A stretch of DNA of 64,000 nucleotides from Nyssa sinensis (taxonomy: Eukaryota; Streptophyta; Magnoliopsida; Cornales; Nyssaceae): NCBI GenBank assembly GCA_008638375.1, contig CM018043.1, positions 42,004,651-42,068,650 of the forward strand, given 5' to 3'. The notes beneath the pieces are model-generated. The model was not told where the DNA came from, made no database searches, and saw nothing but the letters and a program-made list of their open reading frames with translations. Positions 11,438 through 23,735 of this stretch are shown here, in pieces (within the stretch, counting starts at the first letter, position 1; every line of letters starts with the position of its first letter). Made by a program: the position numbers and the translations under genes.

Positions 11438-14400
11438 TGTCATGACCCCAAACCTACCCCGAGCGGGTTAAGGGAATCACGATCGCCACCCTTTGTCCTA
11501 GAGGCCGTCGGGCGAGGCTTCACGTGAGCGACGGCGCCGGACGACGGTGCGGTGCGGCCAGGATTGGCAAATTACGGAAGCGTGGAAAACTTTTTTTTGC
11601 TTTTACACTCCGCACACCCGCCCAGTACCATTGCTTCTTTTTCTTCTTTGGAGTGGTAAACAATTAACATACATTCAGAGTATACTAAAAATTTAAAGTT
11701 TTACATATTACATATCTGGTTGCCCTTCGGGGCTTAAATACATAATGGTCCACAATTACTATAACAAATTAACCAACTATAGGTCCTAGTACTTCCAAAA
11801 ACATCTCTAATCAAAATAGAGCTGCCAATCGCCAGTCCTCAAATTGGGCAAGGCTCCCATTCATCATCGTTACCTGAAAAATGTTAGGATAATGGGGTGA
11901 GCTTCAACAAGCCCAATGAGTAATTCCACTACCTTGTCATGGGTTTTCAACTGGTAGTGGGTTAGTTATAAGAAAAATTTCATATGAACATACACTACCA
12001 ATTGTACATATACTTCAGATACAGAATACAGAATTCTTCAAAAATGGATAGCGTGAAGCATACAAGGCATTCAAGCTAGGCATGTATTTCAATAATCACA
12101 GGATAGAAAATCTTCAAATTACGTGGCATGATGCATTTTAAAATATTCAATAAAACATTTAAAATGCAGCAGAATTTATAAACATATGTAGATTGGCCAT
12201 TTGAAAGCCAAGGAAATAATTGAAATCATTTCCATGAAAATAGAAGAATGCAAATTTCTTCTTCTTCAAAACAAGAGGTTGTATAAAACCTGATTCATGT
12301 AAATGGGGGTTTAAAAACCTATTACCATTTCAAAGACTTCTCATCTTTTCACTTTTTAACAAGAGGATCCATTTCGAACCAGACCCGTATCTTACTTCTG
12401 AGAGATCTCCTGCTTAGGGGATCAGATCCTTCTACCAGACATTTGCGGGATTGAGAACCCGAAGGGGACTCAATAATTTTGATGCTTATGCATCATTATC
12501 TTGTAAAATGGAGGCTTTTTAAAACATTTATTTACCTCCTTGGAGATACCTTTTTAAGGCATCTAAAAACTTCTTAATTCTTCAATAATGCTCTTCAAAG
12601 AGCATTGAAAACATGGTTTTTCAAGAAATGCTTTTTATGAGCATTTAAAAATATGACTTCTTTAATAAATGCTTTTCATGTATTATTAAAATCATGGCTT
12701 CAATATAAGAATGAATTTTCGTGAGTGTTAAACCATGGACAATTTAACAGAGTTTTTAAATGCTTGGAGGAAAATACTTGAAACATTTAACACATGAGCT
12801 TCAGGAATTTAAATCACGATGTACAGGAGTTTATTAAAGCATAGATAGAATAAAAGCATTTATATCAGGAGGCATTTAATAAAATTAACATTTACATGGA
12901 CATGCAGAAAGCAACGTATCATTTGTCAGAAGTATCAAGCAGTAAATTTGCACGCCATGTTAGAATTTATAAATAAAATGACAGTACATTGAAATATAAA
13001 GCATATAAATACGAGAATTTAAATTTAGAAATACTGCAGATATTTTCATAAAAACACTTTAGAATATTTGAACTTCAAATTACTTCAGAATCCATGGAGA
13101 TTTAAAACCTCCACTTCAAAGTACAGGATTACTCACCTTGTCCCCTGGGTTAGCGCTACTGGTGGGATTTTTCCTTTTCCCTTGTAGCTCCTAAGAAAAT
13201 TATAAAGAACTCATCAACTTCACATTTACTTTAAATTATCACCTATTAATGCTCTTTATTTAATTTTAGACCAGACGTATCAAAATTTCCTAGGATTGGT
13301 CTTATTCCTTTTTAACCGGCCTACTCGTAGTAATTAAATAAATTTTATCTTTCAGGTGACTTATTTTTTAGTACCTATTTTGGTATTATAGACCTCACCA
13401 TTGGGTCTGGAACGTTGAAGAAACTCAATTTAGACCTTTCCAGATTTTTATTTAGCTTCAGGCATGTGTAGGGGAAAAATGGTAATCTATTATTCTTGCC
13501 CAGGACCTATCGTGGTCCTCAGAATATTACACATATCTTATACGTAAATTTTTAAGTCTTTTGGACTTCATTTGGTATCTGCTTTCGATCATATGGACAC
13601 ATTGGTCATTTCTCATTTTATACGTTGACTGTTCTAGAATCTTATTTAGCCCTTCAATTTTCATAATTATGCTTATGATAGTTAATTTTTGGACTTTACT
13701 TGTACTCCCTGTACTCAGGGGTATTTTGGTCATTTATATTTCATAATATTCTGACCCCGAATTAATATTTAGTCACTCATAAAAGTTCACAATTATTTGG
13801 GCGTCCATTGGTATCAATTTCATCCAATTTGGACTTTATTTGGGCTTCGTATTGTATTAGGGGCATTTTTGGTAATTTTACATCTTATGGTGGGACCACT
13901 CCGGAGTCCCCGGATGTCTAATCTGACATTTTCATTGTGTCTAGAATGCCTAAGAATGGTAGGATAGCTTTTTTCGGATCTCAATTTGGACCTTGTTTAC
14001 TTCATTTATGGCCCAGGGGTAAAATAGTCATTTTACCATATTTATAAAATAATTAAATTAATTATTAAATTATTAAATTATTTTTCCAGGGGTATATGTG
14101 AAAGAATTTTCCAAATCTTGGGCCAGAATCGAATTCTGTAGGACTGTTGGGGTCAAAGTGCAATTAAGCAAAGTTTTGGTTTTTTCCATTTAAGTTTAAA
14201 TCAGTGAACCAAAGGGTTCTTTATTTGGAACCCTAAACTGGCCTAGTAAGCCTTTGAACTAATCGGTTCAGGCTATGGTAGAGAACCGGAAAAGCATAGC
14301 TAAAATACACACCTTATCCATGTTTTAGGTATACTGCTATTCTAATTTTAATTTATTACTCTTTCATCCAAACAGCCAGAATCCTTTTAAACTCAATACC

Positions 14401-15952
14401 CCAAAACGGTGTCGTCCCACTAAAGACCTTATGTGTGATGGGTCGGGTCCCGACCCGAACCCAGATCCAACCTGAGACCGACCCACCCACTGTTCATCTT
14501 CTTCCCCAACACCCCCACACTGTAGCCCTAATTCCTGGTTTCCATTTTTTCCAATTTCGTGGGTTTTCAAACACTGATTCCCTCTACTTTTGGGTGGTGC
14601 TAGTTTCTAGGGGTTTGGCCAATATCTTGGCATTCATTTGAGAGCTCAAATTGAGCTCAACAGTTCGATTTTACCTCACCATGGCCGCACTTGTAACTCC
14701 CTGATATTCCCTCATTTTAACATCATTTCGTGCAGGATTTGGCCCATTGTGCCCCTTTTGTCAAGGGGTTTCCTTCCCTATTCCTAAAACCTAATTTTAC
14801 ATAAAACCTAATTTTATAGCAAGTTTCAAGGATTTTGTCTAGGAACCGAAACTTGCATATGGAAATTTAAAGGCCTTTACCTAGGCTTCTAGGTCTTGGG
14901 TTAGGATTTTTGGAAACCTCACGAGGTTTACTTTGGATCTAAATCATCAAGAACAGATTCCATGAAGGTCATCTCAGACTCGCACCATTGGAGGTGAATT
15001 AATGGTAGTTCTTCATGGGTCTCGAGTTCTGGGCCTTCCTAGGCTGGTCCTACTTTATTTTTCTCACAAGATATACTAGTTCCTAGCCATGCATGCATAA
15101 AAAGAAGCTTTAAACAGTTTATATAATAGGAGATTTTTAGAGAGAGAGAGAGAATTTAAATGTGGGGTTTACCTCAACAGTGTGTTTCACTCTTTTCTTT
15201 GCTTGGATTTATATCCTCTTAGAACCCCTCAAGACAGTACCCATCGTCAATTCCTTCTCCTTCTTCTTCTCCTTTCTTCTTCACTCTTTCTCTCTCTAAC
15301 TTACTCTCTCTCTCTACTGTCTCTCTTTAACTGCACTCACTTACACAATCCTTTCACTTTTCTGCACTCACACACTCTATGCTTCTGATTTCTGAATTTC
15401 ACTCAACATACACAACTCACAATATATATCTTATTTACTTTTAATTTTAAAATAATTGTTTTGGCTGCATGAAAGGTGATTGGGAAATTTGGGAGGTGGG
15501 GGCTTTGTTATTTGATACATATATACATATAATTGGTATATTTAAGCACAAAAGTGCTGGCAGCCCACTTGGTTATTTTTTGGACTTAAGTGCTTTGCCT
15601 ACTTTGGGTCTAGGGTTCAAAACTCATTGGCCTCACTTTTTGATTCATTTTTCCTATTTTGTGCTTATGTCTTGTTTGGCTAGCACACTTTACCGTTTTA
15701 GTTATTTCCTTCATAATTTCTTTTCTATCGTTCTTTTTTACGAAGCGGCTTCTTTTGGTCATTTCTTACTTGGGTTAGCTTTGATGTCAAAGGCCTTGCA
15801 TCGGTTATTATTTCTTTGTGTTTTCTGTAGTTTACTAATTCGTGTTTTCATAGTATTAAAATAAGGTTAAAATGACCAATTTAACAGATTAAATTTCAGA
15901 GAGAACATCATTACACTAATTAACCGGGAAGCTAAGTTCGGGGTGTTACACC
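11438..15952 (-). mobile_element. solo LTR (4515 bp), relative of the 9.6 kb element
   Basis: A single LTR on the minus strand, from TGTAACACCCCGAAC (15952) to GGTCATGACA (11438), flanked by target duplication CCTTT at 11433-11437 and 15953-15957, with no body: the remnant of LTR-LTR recombination. It is clearly diverged from the LTRs at 1657 and 6845 but collinear with them. The putative LTR intron has its donor at 13136 and acceptor at 11874 (1263 bases). The plus-strand frames at 13561, 14435, 15182 and 15469 are antisense noise. Confidence 0.9.
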
Positions 15953-16497
15953 TTTCCTTTCCACTTGACCAAATAGTAAGTCATTCTATTCTTCTTACTC
16001 ATTCCCTCGATCCGGTGGTCTAATATGGCCTCAGCCATATCCATGTATTGTTGTGTGATGGTGGGAGGTGCTCGTACCCAATTGGTTATTGAAGAATCAG
16101 TTAGGTCTTTAGTATATTTTTTCAGAAAGCTTACATGGAATACTGGATGCAACTTGAGTCGGCTGGGTAAATCCGGCCTATAAGCCAATCTTCTGATCCA
16201 TCTAGTGACAACAAAGAGCCCATCATATCATTGAATAAACCCCTTATGAGCATTTTTCTGACTTATCTTCTTCCATATCTGAGGGGTGAGTTTCAACATC
16301 ACTCTAACCCCCAAATCAAACTCCACTGGTCTGCGACTCTCATCAGCCTACTTTTTTTTATCCTCTTTCCAACCTTTACCAAGCAATCTCTTGCTGCTTC
16401 AGTCATTTCCTACAACAATCTAGAAAACCGATATGTTGCAGGGCATCGACCTTGGGACTTTTTCTTGGCTACTTCATGCGATGTAAGAGGTTGTTGG
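15953..16497 (-). pseudogene. chromovirus integrase C-terminus and start of chromodomain
   Basis: The minus strand encodes the integrase C-terminal module and the first part of a chromodomain. Upstream, partly in another frame, are QQPLTSHEVAKK and a basic segment; then VMLKLTPQIWKKISQK and the GLIP/YDGPF-like region; then RLKLHPVFHVSFLKKY, a hallmark of chromovirus integrases; then AILDHRIEGMSKKN and YYLVKWKGK, the first half of the chromodomain. There are stops and at least one frame change in the upstream 300 bases, while the last 80 codons (from 16188) are open. It stops at 16497 where element B1 was inserted. The catalytic core and zinc domain are not in the window. It probably belongs to the same copy as the RT at 50165-50735. 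Confidence 0.85.
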
Positions 16498-19400
16498 CTG
16501 ATTAATTAATAATTAGTTCACTCATTATTAATTAGAAACAACATAAAGAATAATTAAGGAAATCAATCGAGATTTCTCGATAGTTACTATATGCTAGTAA
16601 AATAATTAAATACGTTTAGAGGGGAAGGATGTAATACCCCAAACCTAATTTACTAATTAATTAATGTAATGATGTCATTTTGGAATCTAATACCTTAATA
16701 TAGTTGTTTTAGCCTCATTTTAACACTATCAAAACTCGAATTAGCAAACTACAAAAAACACAAAAAAATAATAACCGACGTGAGGCATTGGACAACGAAG
16801 CTAATCAAAACAGGAAACGATAAGAAGAAACCGCTTCGTAAAAAGAGCAATAGAAAAGAAATTATTAAGGAAACAGTTGAAACGGAAAATTGCGCCAGCC
16901 AAATGAGGCATAAACACAAATAGAGGAAAAATGCCAAAAGTGAGGCTAATGAGTTTTGAACCCTTGACCCAAAATGAGCAAGAAACTTATTCTAAAAAAA
17001 ATTACCACTCAGCCACAAGCACTCTTATGTTTTATTATACATCAGATATATATGTATATATATAAATTATATAATACCTAAATTCTGAATATCAAAAATG
17101 AGGTGGCAGCCCCTCATTGGACCCTCACCTCCACCAATTAGATTTCATGCAGCAAACTAAAATATAAAATTATGCAATTATTTATATCGAAGCCTATTGC
17201 GTATGGAAATGAACATTCAGACTTATAAGAGAAAAGCTAGAGAGAGAGTAGAGAGAAAGAGGAGATCTTGTGTGAGAATTACACCAAGTGTGTGTGCAGC
17301 ACCAAATAGTGTGTGTGCACGTGAGTGAGCTGAGAGTGAGTGACTTGTGAGGGAGAGAATCCATGAGTGTGAGGCCTTGTGAGTGTGAGTGAAAGAGTGT
17401 GTGTTTGCTAGTGGGTGTGTGAATGAGTGCATGCTTTGAAGGAGCTTGAGAGGATCAGAGTCAAGTTACAAATAGAGGGGCAACCACTGTCTAGAAGGTA
17501 AAAACACTAACTATTAAATTTTCCTTTCTTAAAATTCTTGGCACGATTTGAATGATTTAGGAGTCTAAATTTGCATGCATGAGATATTACAACATTTAGG
17601 GACTGTTTTGAATAAATTGAGAGGTTCAAAAGGGCTTGAAAATCCCTAGACCATGAACGGCCGCCATTGTTGGACCTCCAACAGTGCAGGTCTGAGATGA
17701 CCATCAAGGAACCCATTTTTGTGGTTTTAAGTTCAAAATAGACTTCAAAAGGGTTTCAAAAACCCTATGCCACGACCCAAACACTCAAGGGAAAAACACG
17801 AAAGATGAAGTTGCAGGCCTCGGGTTTAAAAGCCAATGTAACAAAAAATGCCCCAAAACGTGATTCTAGGAATGGGGCTTAAACCCCATGATGAAAGGAT
17901 CCTAATAGAAGAAATCCCATGGAAATTGGGTAGAAATCGGCCATGTACTAACTAGATGCAGCTCGAAGCTATCCAACCCACCGCTGCCCCTAGAGCTAAA
18001 TTCGAGCTCTCAAATGAATGCTAAAATGTTTCCCACACCTCCAGTAATCCATGCCACCCAAAAACAAAGGAGAAAGCGACCCCAAATTGCACGAAATTAA
18101 AAGAAAGGAAAAGCTGAAATTAGGGCTACAGTGCAAGGTGAAGTGAGGGAGAAGATGAATAGTAGTCAGGACGGCTCGGGTCGGATTGGTTTGGTTCGGG
18201 ACCCGCCTGGTCGTATGAAAGGGCTTTAGTGGAACGACACCGCTTCGTATAAGATGGGTTTTAAATTTAAATGGGTTGGTGTTGTTTGGTTGCAGCTATA
18301 AAAAATTGAAAAATTGGAAAACTGGAATGGGGATAACCTAACCGTGGATAAGGTGTTAACGAGAATATTTGAAACAGGTTTTTTGAGAAACCTAAACCGG
18401 CTGGTTCAATTGGAACTTGGACCGGTCTAGGGTTTCTAACTTTTAACCCTTTGGTTCAAGGATTTAATTAAAATAAATAAACCGAAACTTTCATAATTTA
18501 TAGTTTTACCCCTAAACTTTTAAGAAATTCCCAAAATTTGAAAAATTAATTCAATTAAGCCCCTGAAAAATAATAAATTAATAAAATAATTTATTTAATT
18601 ATTTTATTAATTGGGTAAAATGGCCATTTTACCATTGGACACTAAATAAGTCAAACGAAATCCAAAATAAATAAATGAAAAGTGTATTTTGACTATTTCG
18701 GACATTCTGGATCCAATGACGGGGTCTGTTTTATGAGACGAGATTCTGGAAAATATAAACACGTAAATGGTAATGACTGTATTGCTCCTAACAATACCCA
18801 TGGCTAATTAAAAACAAAAGATAGTTCATTTTAACTATGTTGGACACTCTAGACTCAACGATGGAATTCGTACTAACAAACGAAGTACCGAAAAATATGA
18901 CACGTGAAAGTATAAAATTACCAAAATACCCTTAAGCATAGAAAATATAAAGTAAAGGCCGAATAAGGGCCAATCTGATATCATAGACTGTCATTAGTAT
19001 AATTATGTGAATTAAAGGGCTAAATAAGACTCCGAAACAGTCAGAGTATAAAATAAAAAATGACCAATAGGTCCCGATGATCCAAAACAAATATCAAATG
19101 AAGTTCAAAAGACTTAGAAATTTATATATAAGATAGGTGGAATATTTTGAGGACCACGATAGGGTCCGGGGCAAGAATAATAAATTGCCACTTTACCCCT
19201 AAATATGCCTGAAGCTAAATAAAAAGTCGAAATGGTTAAATTGAATTTCTTCGACGTTCTGGACCCAATGGTAGAGTCTGTTTTGTCAAGACAAGACCAT
19301 AGATTCATAAATAAACTCAGATTAAAATTTTTCATGATATTGAACTAAGAAAATGCTTCCTGATTTATAAGGACATCAAAAGGAAAAGACAAAGCAGTCT

Positions 19401-20928
19401 AATACGTTTCAAGGAAATGAGGAATGTTATAAGGTAAGTAAAAACTCGAACTCTAACATGTGTTAATTCCTAGCCATGTCACAATTTCATTTCTTTATAC
19501 TGCCAAATTTTATACTCCTATACATGCCTAACACTTATTAATTTCCCCAGTTTGATGCCATTCTAGCTTGTGAACCTATTGTGAAATTGGTTGCCAATAT
19601 CCCATATGATAGATTGTTCACTTCTGTACTTGCACGAATATTGGAAAATTTTTATGCCCATCACTGCCGAGGATTTACTATTCCACAATGATGTACATCG
19701 CCTGTGGAATATTGATGATCATGGTTTTATTAATATGAGCGCTTGAGGTTGTGATTTGTCACAACGTCCGTCTAATTCATAAATGCTTCTGGACCTACGG
19801 GTCGGAGTCCATAATGGACCTGATGTATGTAAAGAGCTCTAGTGCTATACAGAAGCCCGATGGTGGGTAAACTTGGATAAACACATCTGAGGGTATGCCG
19901 GGCCCTATCTGTTTTCGCATCTATTCTGTTAGTATTCATATCATTTATTGACATTCTGTTATTACACTATCTCATTATTGATATGCTTGCTATGCATGCC
20001 TTGACTATATGATGATGTATCCTTATTTATTGATACACTAGATTTCTGGTACTTTTGATTTCTGTTATGCCTTGCAAGCCTATCCTTGATCCGATCTAGC
20101 TATTTGTGATACTTATGAATTGTGGCAGCTAACTATTATATAGGCTAAGCCACCATTGTTGATTTGTCATTCACTTGTATCATTTTTTCATGGGACGTGA
20201 TTGTTAGACCCTTGGGTCATCTCTACTATTTCTGTGACAGGCTATTGTATCTTTATATCTTTTGTTTGTCTTGATTTCACCCTTTCTGTACTAACCCTGA
20301 TACATGACAGAGCAAGGAAATTTACTTACTGAGCTAAGTTAGCTCACTCCTTACTTATGACCATTTTTCAAGTGGCCTATGACGGATGATATACAATGAG
20401 ATAACTAGTGGAACTTGTGAAGCACGAATGATTTACATTGACGATATGAACTCTAATTCAAAGTTGACTACATACTCTGTAAGGTTAAGTTTACAATTTG
20501 TATTATAATGCTACATCATTAGTGATGAGGTTAGCCTAGTATGTTGGATCACTATGATTAAATTGTATTTAGAGATTCTAATTGTTGATCATTGGGGATG
20601 AGCTGTTGATCAGCTGAATCGTATTAATGCAACTTCCATCTTAAGTAATTCATTGATATAGAATAGATGCATTGGGGCATGTGTGTTGAAACTACAGAGA
20701 TATTTGGTGACTGATTCTAGACATGCTCTGATGTGTTGGGATGAATTGCATTTCTGAATAGAAATGTTTAAATTCCTGCTACTATGACCCTACCATTAGA
20801 ATGCGATTTATTATAAAGTTTAGAAGTCGCCTTTGGTTGGTCGCATTATCGGAAGGAAAAATAAGGGAGGTGGCCAACTAGTATCACATCATCAGCATTC
20901 GTGTAGGGTGGGGTGCCAGGTCATGATA
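16498..20928 (+). repeat. 5' LTR of B1 (4431 bp)
   Basis: Matches the 3' LTR pieces from 32898 onward. A second LTR-start-like TGTAATACCCC occurs at 16630 in both LTRs, so it is an internal feature, not a boundary. The end reads TCATGATA, where CA would be canonical, three bases before the primer site. Putative LTR intron: donor AAG/GTAAGTA at 19434, acceptor region TTTTTCAAG at 20372, one base changed from the TTTTTCAG of the 3' LTR. The TATA-like sequence of the other LTR is altered here (TTACAAATAG near 17466). Confidence 0.8.
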
Positions 20929-20931
20929 GAG

Positions 20932-20943
20932 TGGTATCAGAGC
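20932..20943 (+). other. primer binding site of B1 (initiator tRNA-Met type)
   Basis: TGGTATCAGAGC on the plus strand, three bases after the LTR end. Confidence 0.92.
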
Positions 20944-23723
20944 TTAGGTTAATGGTCCTTGGGGAAGACCAAGTCGTGATTAAGGTTGATATTTCTTGGG
21001 TGACTAGGATGATCTGACGATCAATAATTCTCGAGAGACAATGGTAGGCTTATGAGTGAAGTTGACAATCTTGAGAATTCGAGGACTATATTAGAGCTTA
21101 AGGTTAAAGATTCTTTAGGAAAGATCGTATCGAGGTTGGATTTAAGGATTGGATGATTTAAATGATTAAATGATTAGTGGTTTTTGGAAGACGATAGCAT
21201 GTTTAGGTACTGAGATTAATAGTCTTTGGGAAAGACTATGCTATGACTAAATTTGATTATTCGTGGATGATTAAGGTGATTAATTGAATAGAGACTTTTG
21301 GGAGATAGTTCTTAAAGGCAAAGGTTGAGGATTCTTTGGAAGAATCCTAATAGTATTGAGGTTGTTGATCTTTAAAATGGTTGAGTTATGTATCGACTGG
21401 TAAATTAGGGAAGCTATAGTCTAAACAAAGGCAACAATTAATGCTCTTTTGGGAGATATAGGAAGACATGGAACTAGAATTGTAAGATCTTGGAAAATTG
21501 GTGTATCTAACAACAATTAATATGAGAAATAGCCTAAGGGGGGACTTAAAGGGTAGTGACGTGAGGAAATTGAGACTCAGGATAAATTGATGGCATAAAT
21601 GATCATTGGGAGAAATTCAAAGGATCTTGTTAGACTAAATAACAATATGACCCAATTATGAATAATACTCTATCGAGTTAGCCGAGTTGCTTCAAAAGGT
21701 AAATGATTGATGATCCTAAATAACTTTTGAGGACCAATATGATCTAATAGTTAAAGAGGCTGAACTTGTAGCAAATGCCTAGAAATATTTGTGAGGATAA
21801 CAATGAAAATACGCAATTCTCCGAGGTACTACGATGATAATTGTGATTGTGGGAGAATGTGGGAATAACAAAAACTGTGATAAGTATGAGAACCTTAATT
21901 AATTGTGATAAACTCTAAATGCCATAAGTAATGATCTAATGACAAGATGACTAAATTGTTTAATTAATTCTAAAATATGATATGAAGCCCAAGAATGGAC
22001 AAGATGGTGAATAACTGTTCTTGAAAATGAGTAAGTACCAGTATGATGTTAAATCTTCAGGTTACAGATAAAACTAATCACATGATAGTATGACTCTGAG
22101 GTCACAGAGTGCATAAAGAATTCCCCATACGGTTGAAAGGGTTCTTTGGGAGAACAGATTTGTAAACTGGGGAAGAAACGTAACATGTAATGAAAACCGA
22201 ATATGATTATTGAGTACGAAAAACTAAACACCAGAATAACCTTTTGAACAAAGGTAAGGAAAATCAAAATAATGGCTATGAGTTAAAAAGTCATGAGACT
22301 TTGAGATTCAGATTATTCGAATAATATGAAAGGTTCAAGGTGAACCAAATATGATCTTACAGTTAAGAATGCCTTCAAAGGTAGATTGTCATACGAGAAA
22401 TTAATGACTGGGGTAAAAGACTGCCCAAAGAAATTTTAATAAGTCCGTTAAGACTTAAAAGAAGAAATGAACTAAACATAATTTTCATACTTTAATCCAT
22501 AAAGGAATGGGAGAACAAAAATATATGGAAGGCTCAATCGTGAACAAAAGACAAAAATGGCATCCATGCCAGTCTTTAAATTGAAAGAAATGAAGGAACT
22601 AATTTCCTTAACCTATCTAATTGATAAAAGGATATGTACATAAGAATTCGAAAACAAAGACAGATGTGCCAATGAAATAATACAAAATGAAATGAAAGAG
22701 GATTGGTGAATCTTCAGCTTAAGGAACTGTTAGAAATGGGCATGTGATCGAGAATCACAAATGAGTATTACGAATGAAACTAAAAGTTACCCTTACATGG
22801 AATAAAATGTCGTAATACAATGAACACACGAGTGAACCATCCAGGCACGAGCCAAAAGATGTTGATGAACACAAGAAGGGAATGTGACGCAAAAAATGCC
22901 AAAAAGAAAATAAGATAATTGTCAGGATCAAATAGAGACTGGTGGATAAAAGAGATTTAAATAGGAGATGTCGTAGAATACACAACTGAAAGGATTGAGG
23001 AAACCCCATATGAAATTAAGTGGAACAGTGTGAATTCATCAAGGACTCTATCCTTGATAAAGACTAAAGCATCTGAATGGGAAGTTCAATGCACACTAAA
23101 TGATGAATGGAAGTGATATAGTTTAGCTACACCATAGACTTCCTATGACCACTCCTAAGAAGACAAATTGAAAGAAAAGATCGAAGCATTAGATATATGT
23201 ATCTGGCATATGACGCGCCACGTGACACCAACAGAGGTTTAAAACACCATGAATGGTAATGTAATCATAACTTAGCGTCAAATGAAAATTAATATGACGA
23301 CTAGGCGTAGGACTAGTCAAAACACTGGTAACAGTGGGGAATAGCCAAACAACTGTAAAAGATGACTCCGAATGAGTAATGAAAGCATAATGGATCCATA
23401 GCTACATGTTCGAAGACTAAAGAAATAAACATTGAAATGTTGATGCAGGAATTTGGAAACTTAAGTTTAAAACTTCGAGGAAGTTAAAAGTCAAATCTTT
23501 AACCTTCAAGATCACTATTGAATTAAACAAAAAAAAAATAGAGTACGAAAGGATTGTGAAACTTGTACAAATATTTTCTTCTTCGAAGAAACAATATCTA
23601 AAATTCTATGATAGTCCAAGAGACAAATTAAAAAGGGGAGCTATGATCATAAGGTTAGCATAAAGAGAGGTTAAAATCTCCTAGATATATGACCAACTAA
23701 GTTTTGACGACAAAACTTCTTTT
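20944..23723 (+). other. non-coding interior of B1
   Basis: About 2.8 kb, purine-rich on the plus strand, with stops in all sense frames. No gag, protease, RT or integrase motif was found. The frames at 22049-22267 and 22755-23009 lie on the antisense strand and look like chance. A GA-rich body with TTCTTTGGGA-type motifs recurs near 20960-21450 (for example GGTCCTTGGGGAAGACC, ATAGTCTTTGGGAAAGACT), suggesting old internal repeats. Confidence 0.6.
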
Positions 23724-23735
23724 AAGGGGGTAGGA
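23724..23735 (+). other. polypurine tract of B1
   Basis: AAGGGGGTAGGA immediately before TGT, the start of the 3' LTR. The 3' LTR resumes at 32884 after the inserted solo LTR. Confidence 0.85.

Noticed and set aside
16630..16645. TGTAATACCCC taken as an LTR start
   Set aside because: The same sequence occurs at the same offset (about 133 bases) in the other B1 LTR (33028), and the polypurine tract places the true start at 32884, so it is internal.
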